This document shows positions 6,810 to 14,364 of a stretch of DNA of 14,744 nt, piece by piece; the first letter of the stretch is position 1; each line of letters begins with the position of its first letter. The position numbers were made by a program, and so were the translations under genes. This DNA comes from UBA4416 sp040376995 (GTDB lineage: Bacteria > Bacteroidota > Bacteroidia > B-17B0 > Aurantibacillaceae). Location of the stretch: the NCBI GenBank assembly GCA_040376995.1, contig JBEIPP010000073.1:1-14744 (forward strand), read 5' to 3'. Under the pieces are notes generated by a model. That model searched no databases, was not told the DNA's origin, and saw nothing but the letters and a program-made list of their open reading frames with translations.

Positions 6810-7925
6810 ATGGTTTCCTTTCCTCAAATATTATCTCATAAATTAATTCAGGCAAAAGAAAAGTTTCTCTTTCGTTCACTTAAAACAAACTATTCAAAAA
6901 TAGATTTTTCAAGTAATGACTATTTAGGATTTTCGTCTCAAGGATATTTACATCAAGAGCTTCAATTGCTCGAACCATCTATAAAAACAGGTTCTACAGG
7001 TTCACGATTAATTAGTGGAAATTCCAAATTATTTAATGATGTTGAAAATGAAATAGCTCAGTTTCATCAATCTCAATCGGCTTTAATTTTTAACTCGGGC
7101 TATGATGCTAATTTAGGATTACTTTCGAGTGTGCCACAAAAAGGCGATTTAATTTTAAGTGATGAATTAATACATGCTTCTTTAATTGATGGTATTCGTT
7201 TAAGTTTTGCCACACATTATAAATTCAAACACAACGATATTAATTTTCTAACAGAATTAATTACTAGACATAAAGATTCGTTTAACGAAATTTACATAGT
7301 TGTTGAAAGTGTTTATTCTATGGACGGCGATTGTGCTCCTTTGGTAGAATTAGCTGCTTTTTGCAAGCAATATAATTTGCATTTAATAGTTGACGAAGCT
7401 CATGGTATTGGTGTTTTTGGCGAACAAGGGAAGGGATTGTGTCAGGAATTAAATATACAAGATGATTGTTTTGCTAGAATTTATACAAACGGAAAAGCCA
7501 TGGGTTGCCATGGCGCAGCGGTATTAGGTAGTGAAGAATTAAAACATTATTTAATTAATTTTTCTCGCTCCTTTATTTATACAACAGCTATGCCCGAACA
7601 TAGTTTGTTGGCTGTTAAAGCAGCGTATCAATTATTAGCTAAGACGAACGAAATTGAAAAATTAAGAAATAACATTCGTTATTTTAATAGTCAATTAAAA
7701 AGCACTCAGTCATTTATTAAAAGTGAAAGTGCCATTCATTGCAAAGTGATTGCCGGAAATAAACAAGTTCAAGACTTAGAAGAAAAACTATGTCATTCAA
7801 ATCTTTTTGTAAAGTCAATCAAAAGTCCTACAGTAAAAGAAGGACAAGAACGTATTCGTATTTGTTTACATTCTTTTAATACAAATGAAGAGATTGATAT
7901 ACTAATTAATATATTAACTTCTTAA
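6810..7925 (+). CDS. bioF: 8-amino-7-oxononanoate synthase
   Basis: This PLP enzyme of the alpha-oxoamine synthase family condenses L-alanine with pimeloyl-ACP or pimeloyl-CoA to give 8-amino-7-oxononanoate, the first dedicated ring-precursor step of biotin synthesis. The 371 residues match the family. Visible motifs are FSSNDYLGF (33-41), GSTGSRLISGN (61-71), the VDEAHGIGVFGEQGKG block (D195, H198) and the PLP lysine in YTNGKAMG (K229). 2-amino-3-ketobutyrate CoA ligase is the main alternative, but the biotin-gene context and the GSTGSRLISGN form favour BioF. The ATG at 6810 lies 15 bp after the toxin stop; a perfect 10-bp palindrome, TGTTATAACA (6799-6808), fills the ribosome-binding region. 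A strong terminator follows. Other biotin genes (bioA, bioD, bioC) are not in this window. Confidence 0.93.
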   Translation: MVSFPQILSHKLIQAKEKFLFRSLKTNYSKIDFSSNDYLGFSSQGYLHQELQLLEPSIKTGSTGSRLISGNSKLFNDVENEIAQFHQSQSALIFNSGYDANLGLLSSVPQKGDLILSDELIHASLIDGIRLSFATHYKFKHNDINFLTELITRHKDSFNEIYIVVESVYSMDGDCAPLVELAAFCKQYNLHLIVDEAHGIGVFGEQGKGLCQELNIQDDCFARIYTNGKAMGCHGAAVLGSEELKHYLINFSRSFIYTTAMPEHSLLAVKAAYQLLAKTNEIEKLRNNIRYFNSQLKSTQSFIKSESAIHCKVIAGNKQVQDLEEKLCHSNLFVKSIKSPTVKEGQERIRICLHSFNTNEEIDILINILTS

Positions 7926-7928
7926 AAT

Positions 7929-7969
7929 AATGTTATCTTAAACCAGTTTTATGGTTTGGTAACATTTTT
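7929..7969 (+). terminator. Rho-independent terminator after bioF, possibly bidirectional
   Basis: The arms at 7929-7945 and 7952-7966 pair over about 15 bp: AATGTTA/TAACATT and AAACCA/TGGTTT, with two G-T wobbles and a 2-nt bulge between them, and a 6-nt loop. TTTTT (7965-7969) follows on the plus strand. A-rich sequence at 7924-7930 on the other side could serve the convergent FGE-like gene whose stop is at 7992. Confidence 0.8.
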
Positions 7970-7991
7970 CTCAAATTAGGAATAACGAATA

Positions 7992-8774
7992 CTAACTATT
8001 CCCTTTATTTTTAATCACACAAACACATCTAAAACCCGTCCATGAATTAGGCTTTGTGTATTCTTGATTTTTACCAACTCTACATTCTTCTAATCTGTTT
8101 CTCCAACTTCCGCCTTTGCAAATTCCATTTTCTGAAACCATTTCAGCAACGTTACCAAGCATATTATAAAAACCTAAAAAGTTTTTTTCATATGATTGAA
8201 CTGGGGCAACAATATCGCCTGTTCCTGTAGGCATCTGATTTTCATTTTCTAATGGACTAATACAATTTAACTGAAATTTTCCTTTCTCATTTTTTCCATT
8301 ATTCTTTAAAACAAACGATGATGTTTCCGCTAATCGCTCCCATTCGGCTTTAGTTGGTAAACGGTATTCAAAATGTTGATGAGTGAAATCTTTTTTGATA
8401 GTTAAATGAGTTCTAACTCTTTCGGTTCGCCATTTACAGTATGCAATAGCTTGCTCATAGCTAATTCCTACAACTGGAAAATCTTTATATGCTGGATGAC
8501 GGTAATAGTATTGTACATATGGTTCGTTATATGATAATTTTTCTCTCCAAACTAAAGTGTCAGGCAATGTTGCTAAATGATCTTTAGAGTTAGCACCATA
8601 AATGGCTTTTGTCCAATATTCATATTCCATCCAACTGAAATTTGTAACCTCTGTTTCATCAGCAAATAAGGTATCATTAATTTGAATGGTTCCTGGAGGA
8701 ATAAAAGTTTTTTCTTTAGTAAAAGAAAAACATAGCATGGCTAGTACAAGAAGCGCCAAAATTAGTGGTTTCAT
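7992..8774 (-). CDS. Exported formylglycine-generating-enzyme (SUMF1)-like protein, probably non-catalytic
   Basis: This 260-residue protein has an N-terminal signal peptide (about 1-18, MKPLILALLVLAMLCFSFT; the Cys is not in a canonical lipobox) and an FGE/SUMF1-type domain. Family marks are FADETEVTNFSW (37-48), YEQAIAYCKWR (106-116), YRLPTKAEWE (137-146), FYNMLGNVAEM (202-212), CKGGSW (219-224) and GFRC (247-250). True FGEs need two cysteines spaced C-x4-C after the GGS motif; here the first position is N226 and only the second, C231, remains. Oxidase activity is therefore doubtful. Bacteroidota use related domains structurally, for example in the gliding proteins GldJ/GldK, though this protein is shorter. 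It is the last gene of the sigma-factor operon, 17 bp after the TM protein gene, and was probably placed under the same signal. Confidence 0.85.
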   Translation of the reverse strand: MKPLILALLVLAMLCFSFTKEKTFIPPGTIQINDTLFADETEVTNFSWMEYEYWTKAIYGANSKDHLATLPDTLVWREKLSYNEPYVQYYYRHPAYKDFPVVGISYEQAIAYCKWRTERVRTHLTIKKDFTHQHFEYRLPTKAEWERLAETSSFVLKNNGKNEKGKFQLNCISPLENENQMPTGTGDIVAPVQSYEKNFLGFYNMLGNVAEMVSENGICKGGSWRNRLEECRVGKNQEYTKPNSWTGFRCVCVIKNKGNS

Positions 8775-8791
8775 AAGTTGTGTTTTAGTGA

Positions 8792-10579
8792 TTATATTCC
8801 GATAGCCTTTCTTAAATCTACAGCATCATTAACATCGTTACTTAGTTCGGTTAATGGAATTTTATTTTCTTTTGATGATGCAATAGAAGTGAATGTTTCT
8901 TTATTACATAAATACATTTTTCCGTTAGAGATTATACATAAACTATAAGCATCTTTTGGATTAAATTTCAAAGTGCCATATTGTAAATTATAAACTAAAT
9001 TTTTATTATGACAAATTAAATAAATAGTATTTGGTATGATTGGTTTATCATTAGTTACATAAATAGGATTGATACTCGCTCCTTGAGGAAGGCTATTCGG
9101 ACAATCTGAATTGAAAATTCCAAAATTACTTACACTAAAAACACGCATCACAATTGCTTGAGATGTGAAATCTTGCATGGCATTAGTTATTTGAGCTTGT
9201 TGCTCTCTTTGCAAACGAATTTTTTCTTTAATATAATCTTCGTTTAATTTTTTTTGCTCAGCCAAGTAAGTTGCTTGTTTTGCTTCAAATTCTTCTTTTA
9301 ATCTTTTTTCATAAGCTTCGCGTTTGGTGACTAAGTTTTTGTAGTCGGTAAATTTTGATTCGTACGATTTTAAAGCCTTGTCGTAATCAGCTCCTGTTAA
9401 TGCAGGATAAACAATCAATTTTTCAACTCGCTCTCTTAACTTCAATGTCAATAAATAGTTTTTACCTTTTTGAGGACCTTCAGAAACTTCGGCGCTACCC
9501 CATGTAATATCGGCTAGTTTTGAGTTATAATTTTTGTTTTCAGTGCCAACTTCGAATATGGCATTTTTAAATGCCGCTAGTTCAGGAAATTCTTTATAGT
9601 TAACCTCCAACTGAAATTGAGGTCTACCTGCTACTGCTTTTGTTGGCTTGCTTGGTTCAGTTGCTTTTGGAAGCTGATTTACTTTTTTTATATAAGTTGT
9701 TTTTTCGGCTTCTATTTTTGGAGGAATGGCGTCAATTTGTTTTTGTAATTCTATAGCTTTTGGAGATTCAGTTTTTTCTATTTTTTTTGGTTTTATCGAT
9801 TGAGTGGATAAAGACTGTTTTTTATTTATCAGAGAATTGTCTCTACATAAATAAGTCCAGTTTTTTGCAATCGTATCTAACTCATACATGTTGTATTTAT
9901 CTTCTTTATGTTCAGAAGCAAATTCAATAGTAATTTGTTTTTTAGGACTGATGAAAACAGGCTCCCCATTTTGATAACCTCTGATATCAATCATACCAGC
10001 ACTTTCTAAAGTTGATTTAACCCCAGCACTATCATAACTCATTGGTATTCCACTAGCAATAATATCAGCTTGGTTATGAAACTCTCTGTATTGAATTTCA
10101 ACATCTCCAATAATATCCTCACCTTGTTTATTAACGAAGGCTTTTTTTGGAATAATAATTTTTGATCCGATAGCTTTCGGATTGGATTTGTGTTTTAACG
10201 TTCCACCTTGTTCAGCTTTTACTTTATAGGAAGTATAGGGAACGTTCAATTTAGAGATGGGTGGTGCAATAAAAGCTTTATTAAGCTTGGTATTAGGAGT
10301 ATTTGTGTTATTTTGTTGTGAAGTAACTATTTTATCATTGGTGGTTTCTTTTGATGGTTCTTTTTTAAATACGGCGAAATAGGTAACAGTACAAATAACG
10401 GCGACGCCTGCGATGATTGCCGTATAAGTTGCTTTTTTGTTTTTTAAAAAGCTAGCATCACTTCGGGCTTTCTCGATACTCTGCTTTTTAAATTTATTGA
10501 CTAATTCACCAAAATCTTTGTGTGAATTAATTTCTTCGTCAGGTACAGGTTTTCTGTCAATATTAAATTTTGTTCCCAT
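8792..10579 (-). CDS. Single-TM protein in anti-sigma position, with long periplasmic coiled-coil region
   Basis: I do not recognise a named family for this 595-residue protein. Residues 1-50 are charged and cytoplasmic in style. Residues 51-71 form one hydrophobic segment (TAIIAGVAVICTVTYFAVF), so the remaining ~520 residues are predicted to be periplasmic. They contain a Q/N/T-rich linker (75-100), a beta-rich domain (about 115-245) with SKIIIPKKAF, DIIASGIPMSYDS and SAGMIDIRGYQNGEPVFI, which resembles a module common in large Bacteroidota surface proteins, and a long charged coiled coil (about 400-468, rich in K/E/Q). Its ATG overlaps the sigma-factor stop (TAATG, 1 nt shared), implying translational coupling. 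Topology and position match an anti-sigma factor, but there is no zinc HxxxCxxC motif and no FecR domain. The anti-sigma role is inferred. Confidence 0.85.
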   Translation of the reverse strand: MGTKFNIDRKPVPDEEINSHKDFGELVNKFKKQSIEKARSDASFLKNKKATYTAIIAGVAVICTVTYFAVFKKEPSKETTNDKIVTSQQNNTNTPNTKLNKAFIAPPISKLNVPYTSYKVKAEQGGTLKHKSNPKAIGSKIIIPKKAFVNKQGEDIIGDVEIQYREFHNQADIIASGIPMSYDSAGVKSTLESAGMIDIRGYQNGEPVFISPKKQITIEFASEHKEDKYNMYELDTIAKNWTYLCRDNSLINKKQSLSTQSIKPKKIEKTESPKAIELQKQIDAIPPKIEAEKTTYIKKVNQLPKATEPSKPTKAVAGRPQFQLEVNYKEFPELAAFKNAIFEVGTENKNYNSKLADITWGSAEVSEGPQKGKNYLLTLKLRERVEKLIVYPALTGADYDKALKSYESKFTDYKNLVTKREAYEKRLKEEFEAKQATYLAEQKKLNEDYIKEKIRLQREQQAQITNAMQDFTSQAIVMRVFSVSNFGIFNSDCPNSLPQGASINPIYVTNDKPIIPNTIYLICHNKNLVYNLQYGTLKFNPKDAYSLCIISNGKMYLCNKETFTSIASSKENKIPLTELSNDVNDAVDLRKAIGI

Positions 10580-11175
10580 TATTTGGATGTTTTAGTCAAT
10601 GTTTTTTTTACTCTTTCTAGTATTCTATACAATTTCACTTTTGCATTTGTCTCAGTTAAATTTAAGATTTCAGCAATCTCTTTAAATGGACGTTTTTCGA
10701 AAAATCGTAATTCAATTAATTGTAAATCATCTTCAGGTAAATTTTTGATAACCGTCATCAAAATACCTTTGTATTGCTCCATGTACTCTTCTTCAACTTC
10801 TTCACAAATATTTCTTAAGTCACTTATATCAGCATTGATGGTTCTTAATTTTTTTTGATTTCTAAATAACTGCATCACTTCACTGTGTGCAATGCGGTAT
10901 AGCCAACTTGCAAAGGGTACGCCTTTGTATTCATATTTCTCAATATTAGTCAATGCTTTTAAAAACACTTGAGCTGTTAAATCAAAAGCAGTTTCTTTAC
11001 AATCCATTCGTTGGTACACATACCCAAAAATTTGTTTGTAGTATTTGTGGTACAATGGCCCAAAATGCTCAGGGTTTTGTTTTGCAGCTTCAATGATCAT
11101 TTGCTCATCTAGCAACATATCTGCGGTATGGTGATATCGGGGTGAAAATTCCATATGAACTGCGTTTAAAAGCAT
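10579..11175 (-). CDS. ECF-type RNA polymerase sigma factor (sigma-70 family)
   Basis: This cytoplasmic group-4 sigma factor has region 2 at about 36-110, including DLTAQVFLKAL and FASWLYRIAHSEVMQLFR, and region 4 at about 139-192, with LPEDDLQLIELRFFE followed by RPFKEIAEILNLTETNAK, the helix-turn-helix for the -35-like box. The start is uncertain: the reading frame opens further up with TTG at 11193, the first ATG is at 11175 (198 residues, used here), and ATGs at 11154 and 11118 give 191 and 179 residues with the conserved core intact. Its stop overlaps the start of the TM protein gene by 1 nt, so the partner is translationally coupled. Upstream lie a TAGATTTG -7 element and an array of GTGAAAT-like boxes. 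Confidence 0.92.
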   Translation of the reverse strand: MLLNAVHMEFSPRYHHTADMLLDEQMIIEAAKQNPEHFGPLYHKYYKQIFGYVYQRMDCKETAFDLTAQVFLKALTNIEKYEYKGVPFASWLYRIAHSEVMQLFRNQKKLRTINADISDLRNICEEVEEEYMEQYKGILMTVIKNLPEDDLQLIELRFFEKRPFKEIAEILNLTETNAKVKLYRILERVKKTLTKTSK

Positions 11176-11212
11176 TACGGGTTTATAATACAAAAGCAGT
11201 ACAATAGTTACA

Positions 11213-11354
11213 GTGAAAAGTGAAATAAATCACATCAAAAACTTAAGTGACTGAAAATCAAATCTATTATTTTTAGTTTGATTGAGTGAAATTCATTAAA
11301 AATTGGGTGAAATACTATTATTAATGAGTGAGTAAGATTTTGAGAGAGTGAAAT
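11213..11354. promoter_or_regulatory. Array of GTGAAAT-like boxes upstream of the sigma-factor operon
   Basis: GTGAAA(T) or close variants begin at 11213, 11220, 11248 (GTGACTG), 11286, 11307, 11328 (GTGAGTA) and 11348. The last four are spaced 21, 21 and 20 bp, about two helical turns, and share the wider form RRGTGAAAT. A minus-strand -7 element, TAGATTTG (11259-11266), matches the phylum consensus but lacks a TTTG -33 box; the box at 11286 falls where that element should be and the other phased boxes continue upstream. The arrangement suits binding sites for an activator or an alternative sigma factor driving the operon. The binding role is inferred; the spacing is seen. Confidence 0.5.
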
Positions 11355-11370
11355 TTGAATGGAAAATTAT

Positions 11371-11412
11371 AAAAATGAGTGTAGAAATCACACGGTTTTG
11401 ATTTCTATACTC
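11371..11412 (-). terminator. Rho-independent terminator of alaS
   Basis: The arms 11377-11389 (GAGTGTAGAAATC) and 11400-11412 (GATTTCTATACTC) form a 13-bp stem with one G-T wobble and a 10-nt loop. In the minus direction the stem is followed by ATTTTTAT (five T complementary to 11371-11375). It begins 22 nt after the alaS stop, separating alaS from the sigma-factor operon on the same strand. Confidence 0.75.
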
Positions 11413-11434
11413 AAATTACGTTCCAAAAAAATAA

Positions 11435-14092
11435 TTAAAACAACGCTTTTGCTTTTTCAATAGCCAAACTTAATCCTTCCAGTTTACTTCCACCAGCTTG
11501 CGCATAAAAAGGCTGGCCGCCGCCGCCGCCATTAATTTCTTTTGCTAAATCACGAATAATATTGCCTGCATTTAAGTTTTTGTCTTTTACCAAATTATCA
11601 TCAATGATTACGGAGATACTTGGTTTACCTTTTACTTCGGCTCCAATCACACACACACAGTTTTCAACCTGATTACGAATTTCAAATAAGATGTTTTTAA
11701 TTTCTTCGGCACTATCAAAAGATATTTGTTCAACAATAACATTGATGCCATTTTTAGCAATTACTTTAGTTAATAATGATTGCTTAATGCTTTGAGCTTT
11801 TTCTTTTAATAAAGCTTGTAATTGCTTTTGTAAGTCGTTATTTTCTTCAACTAAATTGCTTAAGCTTTTCACGACATCTTTATTGTTTTTTAAAATTGCT
11901 TTTACTTCATTTAACGTTGAGGTTTGATTATCAAAAAATTCTTCGGCTTTAATAGCAGTTACTGCCTCTAAACGACGAATACCAGCTGCTACAGCACCTT
12001 CCGAAATGATTTTAAAGTAACCAATTTGTCCAGTAGCTTTTACGTGCGTTCCACCACATAATTCGATAGAATAATTTTTGTCAAATTCAACAACGCGAAC
12101 AATGTCTCCATATTTTTCGCCAAACAATGCCATGGCGCCTGTTTTTTTAGCATCATCAATACTCATTTGTTGAATGTTGCTAGCAATGTTTTCGCGAATT
12201 TTTGCATTTACTATTTTTTCAATTTGTGCTAATTCTTCATCGGTGATTTTAGAGAAGTGAGAAAAGTCAAATCTTAGATACTCATCATTTACTAAACTTC
12301 CTTTTTGCTCTACGTGTGTTCCTAATACAGTGCGTAAAGCAGCATGTAATAAGTGAGTAGCGCTATGATTATTTTCAGTATAAGCACGTTTGTTTGCATC
12401 AACTTTAGCAGTAAATGTTACAGAAATGTTATCTGGTAATTTATCGCAGAAATGAATAATAACTCCGTTCTCTTTTTTAGTATCAGTGATGTAAATTTTA
12501 TCATTAATGTTTTCTAAAACACCTGAATCTCCAACCTGTCCACCACTTTCAGCATAAAAAGGAGTTTTATCTAATACAATTTGAAATTGCTCTTTGTTTT
12601 TTGCTTTTACTTTGCGGTAACGAATAATGTTTGATTCACTTATTAATTCATTATAACCAACAAATTCTGTTAAGTTTTTTTCGTCTTTTGGTGCAGTTAC
12701 ATTAATCCAATCGTCAGTATCTACAGCAGTTGCCGCTCTTGAACGATCTTTTTGTTCTTTTAAACATTTGTTAAATTCTTCTTCGTCAATGCTTAAATCG
12801 TAACCACGAGCAATTAAAGATGTTAAGTCTAAAGGAAAACCAAAGGTGTCGTATAATTCAAATACAACTTTCCCGTCAATTACTTTACTTGTTTTTGAAG
12901 CTAATAAATCAGCGCAAACTTGTTCAATACGTTTTAATCCAATTTCTAAAGTTTTGTAAAAAGAAATTTCTTCCTCTTTAATAACTTTTTCAATCAACGA
13001 TTTTTGTGTATTTAATTCTGTAAACTGTTGTCCTAATTGGTTTGCTAATGTTGATACAATTCGGTACATAAATGGCTCTTTAATATCTAAAGATTGATAA
13101 CCATAACGTATAGCACGGCGTAAAATACGACGAATAACATAACCAGCGCCAGTATTACTTGGTAACTGACCATCTGCAATTGAAAAAGAAATAGTACGAA
13201 TATGATCAGCAATAACACGCATAGCAATATTAATTACTAATTGTTTTTTGTCGTTTTCTTCATTTTCAGGTTTATATTTTAAACCACTTAACTCTTCAAT
13301 TTTAGTTAATAAAGGCGTAAAAACATCCGTATCGTAATTAGATTGTTTTCCTTGTAAAACACGCACTAAACGCTCAAAACCCATTCCGGTATCTACGTGT
13401 TGAGCAGGTAATTTCTCTAAGCTTTTATCTGCTTTACGCATAAACTCCATAAATACGTTGTTCCACACTTCAATTACTTGTGGATCATCATTATTTACTA
13501 AAGTAGCACCATTAACTTTTGCTCTTTCTTTATCACTTCTCCCATCGTAATGAATTTCGGTACATGGTCCGCAAGGTCCGGTATCACCCATTTCCCAGAA
13601 GTTATCTTTTTTATTACCTTTTAATATTCTTTTTTCTTCAACATATAATTTCCATGTATCATAAGCTTCTTGGTCAAAAGGCACGTTTTCTTCAACGCTT
13701 CCTTCAAAAACTGTAACGTATAAGCGAGATTTATCGATTTTATAAACTTCGGTTAATAATTCCCATGCCCAAGCAATGGCATCTTTTTTAAAGTAATCGC
13801 CAAAACTCCAGTTACCAAGCATTTCAAACATGGTATGGTGGTAAGTGTCAACACCAACTTCTTCTAAGTCGTTGTGTTTACCACTTACACGTAAACATTT
13901 TTGAGTATCAGCTACACGCGGATATTTAATGGGAGCATTTCCTAAAAAGATATCTTTAAAAGGAGCCATACCAGAGTTAATAAACATTAAGGTTGGGTCG
14001 CCTTTAACTACCATTGGTGCAGAAGGCACGATTTCGTGACCTTTTGATTTGAAAAAATCTAAAAATGTTTGACGTACTTTATTTGATTCCAT
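11435..14092 (-). CDS. alaS: Alanyl-tRNA synthetase
   Basis: This essential cytoplasmic enzyme charges tRNA-Ala with alanine and edits mischarged Ser/Gly. The 885 residues are normal. The catalytic domain opens with the class-II motif region KVRQTFLDFF and SAPMVVKGDPTLMFINSGM (24-42), with FEMLGNWSFGDYF (89-101) and DTGPCGPCTEI (170-180). The editing domain carries the zinc site: H576 and H580 (HSATH), C679 and H683 (CGGTH). A coiled stretch (about 725-775) leads to the C-Ala domain, whose glycine loop reads GGGGGQPFYAQAGG (855-868). No key residue is missing. The start is ATG at 14092. A possible degenerate -7 box, TATATTCG on the minus strand (14113-14120), lies upstream. It is divergent from the membrane protein gene at 14365, an arrangement I recall as common in Bacteroidota. 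Confidence 0.98.
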   Translation of the reverse strand: MESNKVRQTFLDFFKSKGHEIVPSAPMVVKGDPTLMFINSGMAPFKDIFLGNAPIKYPRVADTQKCLRVSGKHNDLEEVGVDTYHHTMFEMLGNWSFGDYFKKDAIAWAWELLTEVYKIDKSRLYVTVFEGSVEENVPFDQEAYDTWKLYVEEKRILKGNKKDNFWEMGDTGPCGPCTEIHYDGRSDKERAKVNGATLVNNDDPQVIEVWNNVFMEFMRKADKSLEKLPAQHVDTGMGFERLVRVLQGKQSNYDTDVFTPLLTKIEELSGLKYKPENEENDKKQLVINIAMRVIADHIRTISFSIADGQLPSNTGAGYVIRRILRRAIRYGYQSLDIKEPFMYRIVSTLANQLGQQFTELNTQKSLIEKVIKEEEISFYKTLEIGLKRIEQVCADLLASKTSKVIDGKVVFELYDTFGFPLDLTSLIARGYDLSIDEEEFNKCLKEQKDRSRAATAVDTDDWINVTAPKDEKNLTEFVGYNELISESNIIRYRKVKAKNKEQFQIVLDKTPFYAESGGQVGDSGVLENINDKIYITDTKKENGVIIHFCDKLPDNISVTFTAKVDANKRAYTENNHSATHLLHAALRTVLGTHVEQKGSLVNDEYLRFDFSHFSKITDEELAQIEKIVNAKIRENIASNIQQMSIDDAKKTGAMALFGEKYGDIVRVVEFDKNYSIELCGGTHVKATGQIGYFKIISEGAVAAGIRRLEAVTAIKAEEFFDNQTSTLNEVKAILKNNKDVVKSLSNLVEENNDLQKQLQALLKEKAQSIKQSLLTKVIAKNGINVIVEQISFDSAEEIKNILFEIRNQVENCVCVIGAEVKGKPSISVIIDDNLVKDKNLNAGNIIRDLAKEINGGGGGQPFYAQAGGSKLEGLSLAIEKAKALF

Positions 14093-14128
14093 AGTGTTTT
14101 AAAAAGAAGTAGCGAATATACTAAAAAC

Positions 14129-14254
14129 ACTGGCGCCGTAAACCACAAATTATTCACTTTTTAGTAAGGGTTTTGGTTGTTGTGTGCGTGAGGGATGCAA
14201 GCGGAAAGCCCGCAGCGTAGCGAGGACTTGAAGCGACAGCCCGACGGCGCCAGT
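14129..14254. repeat. 11-bp perfect inverted repeat flanking part of the alaS upstream region
   Basis: ACTGGCGCCGT (14129-14139) returns inverted as ACGGCGCCAGT (14244-14254), 104 bp apart. The left copy lies 37 bp upstream of the alaS start and the right copy is inside the GC-rich element. Both contain the palindrome GGCGCC, which is striking in DNA this AT-rich. They may mark the ends of an inserted element or an inverted remnant. Confidence 0.5.
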
Positions 14255-14275
14255 TCTTTGCGCCGACACGCCCTA
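14181..14275. repeat. GC-rich dispersed-type intergenic repeat
   Basis: About 64% of these 95 bases are G or C by hand count, against roughly a third for the window. Inside are a near-direct repeat, AAGCGGAAAGCCCG (14199-14212) and AAGCGACAGCCCG (14231-14243), and hairpins GCGG/CCGC (14201-14204, 14210-14213) and CGGCGC/GCGCCG (14245-14250, 14260-14265, 9-nt loop). The AAGCGGAAAGCCCG style resembles non-coding repeats scattered between genes in many Bacteroidota, as I recall them. No open reading frame of note crosses it. Copy number cannot be seen from this window. Confidence 0.6.
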
Positions 14276-14333
14276 ATCCTTTTTTAGAATTATTTTTTGA
14301 ATAAAAGCATCATTATAAAACCAATCATTTTGC

Positions 14334-14341
14334 TATATTTG
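14334..14341 (+). promoter_or_regulatory. Candidate -7 element for the gene at 14365
   Basis: TATATTTG matches TAnnTTTG exactly and lies 23 bp before the ATG, giving a short leader as in bioB. No TTTG -33 box is visible at the expected 19-bp distance, so the call depends on the -7 match and its position. Confidence 0.45.
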
Positions 14342-14364
14342 CTTGCCTTTTTTAAGGGTTTAAC

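Noticed and set aside
6810..7925. Alternative call of the bioF gene as 2-amino-3-ketobutyrate CoA ligase
   Set aside because: The GSTGSRLISGN motif form and placement in a biotin operon favour BioF.
11176..11193. TTG start at 11193 for the sigma factor
   Set aside because: Three in-frame ATGs follow and the conserved sigma core starts well inside; the rare TTG is the least likely choice, though not excluded.
11512..11531. GC-rich GCC triplet run in alaS
   Set aside because: It simply encodes the conserved glycine loop of the C-Ala domain (GGN codons), so it is not a separate element.
11648..11659. (CA)6 dinucleotide repeat in alaS as a phase-variation tract
   Set aside because: It is short, encodes the in-frame CVCV part of the alaS C-terminal region, and alaS is essential, so switching is implausible.
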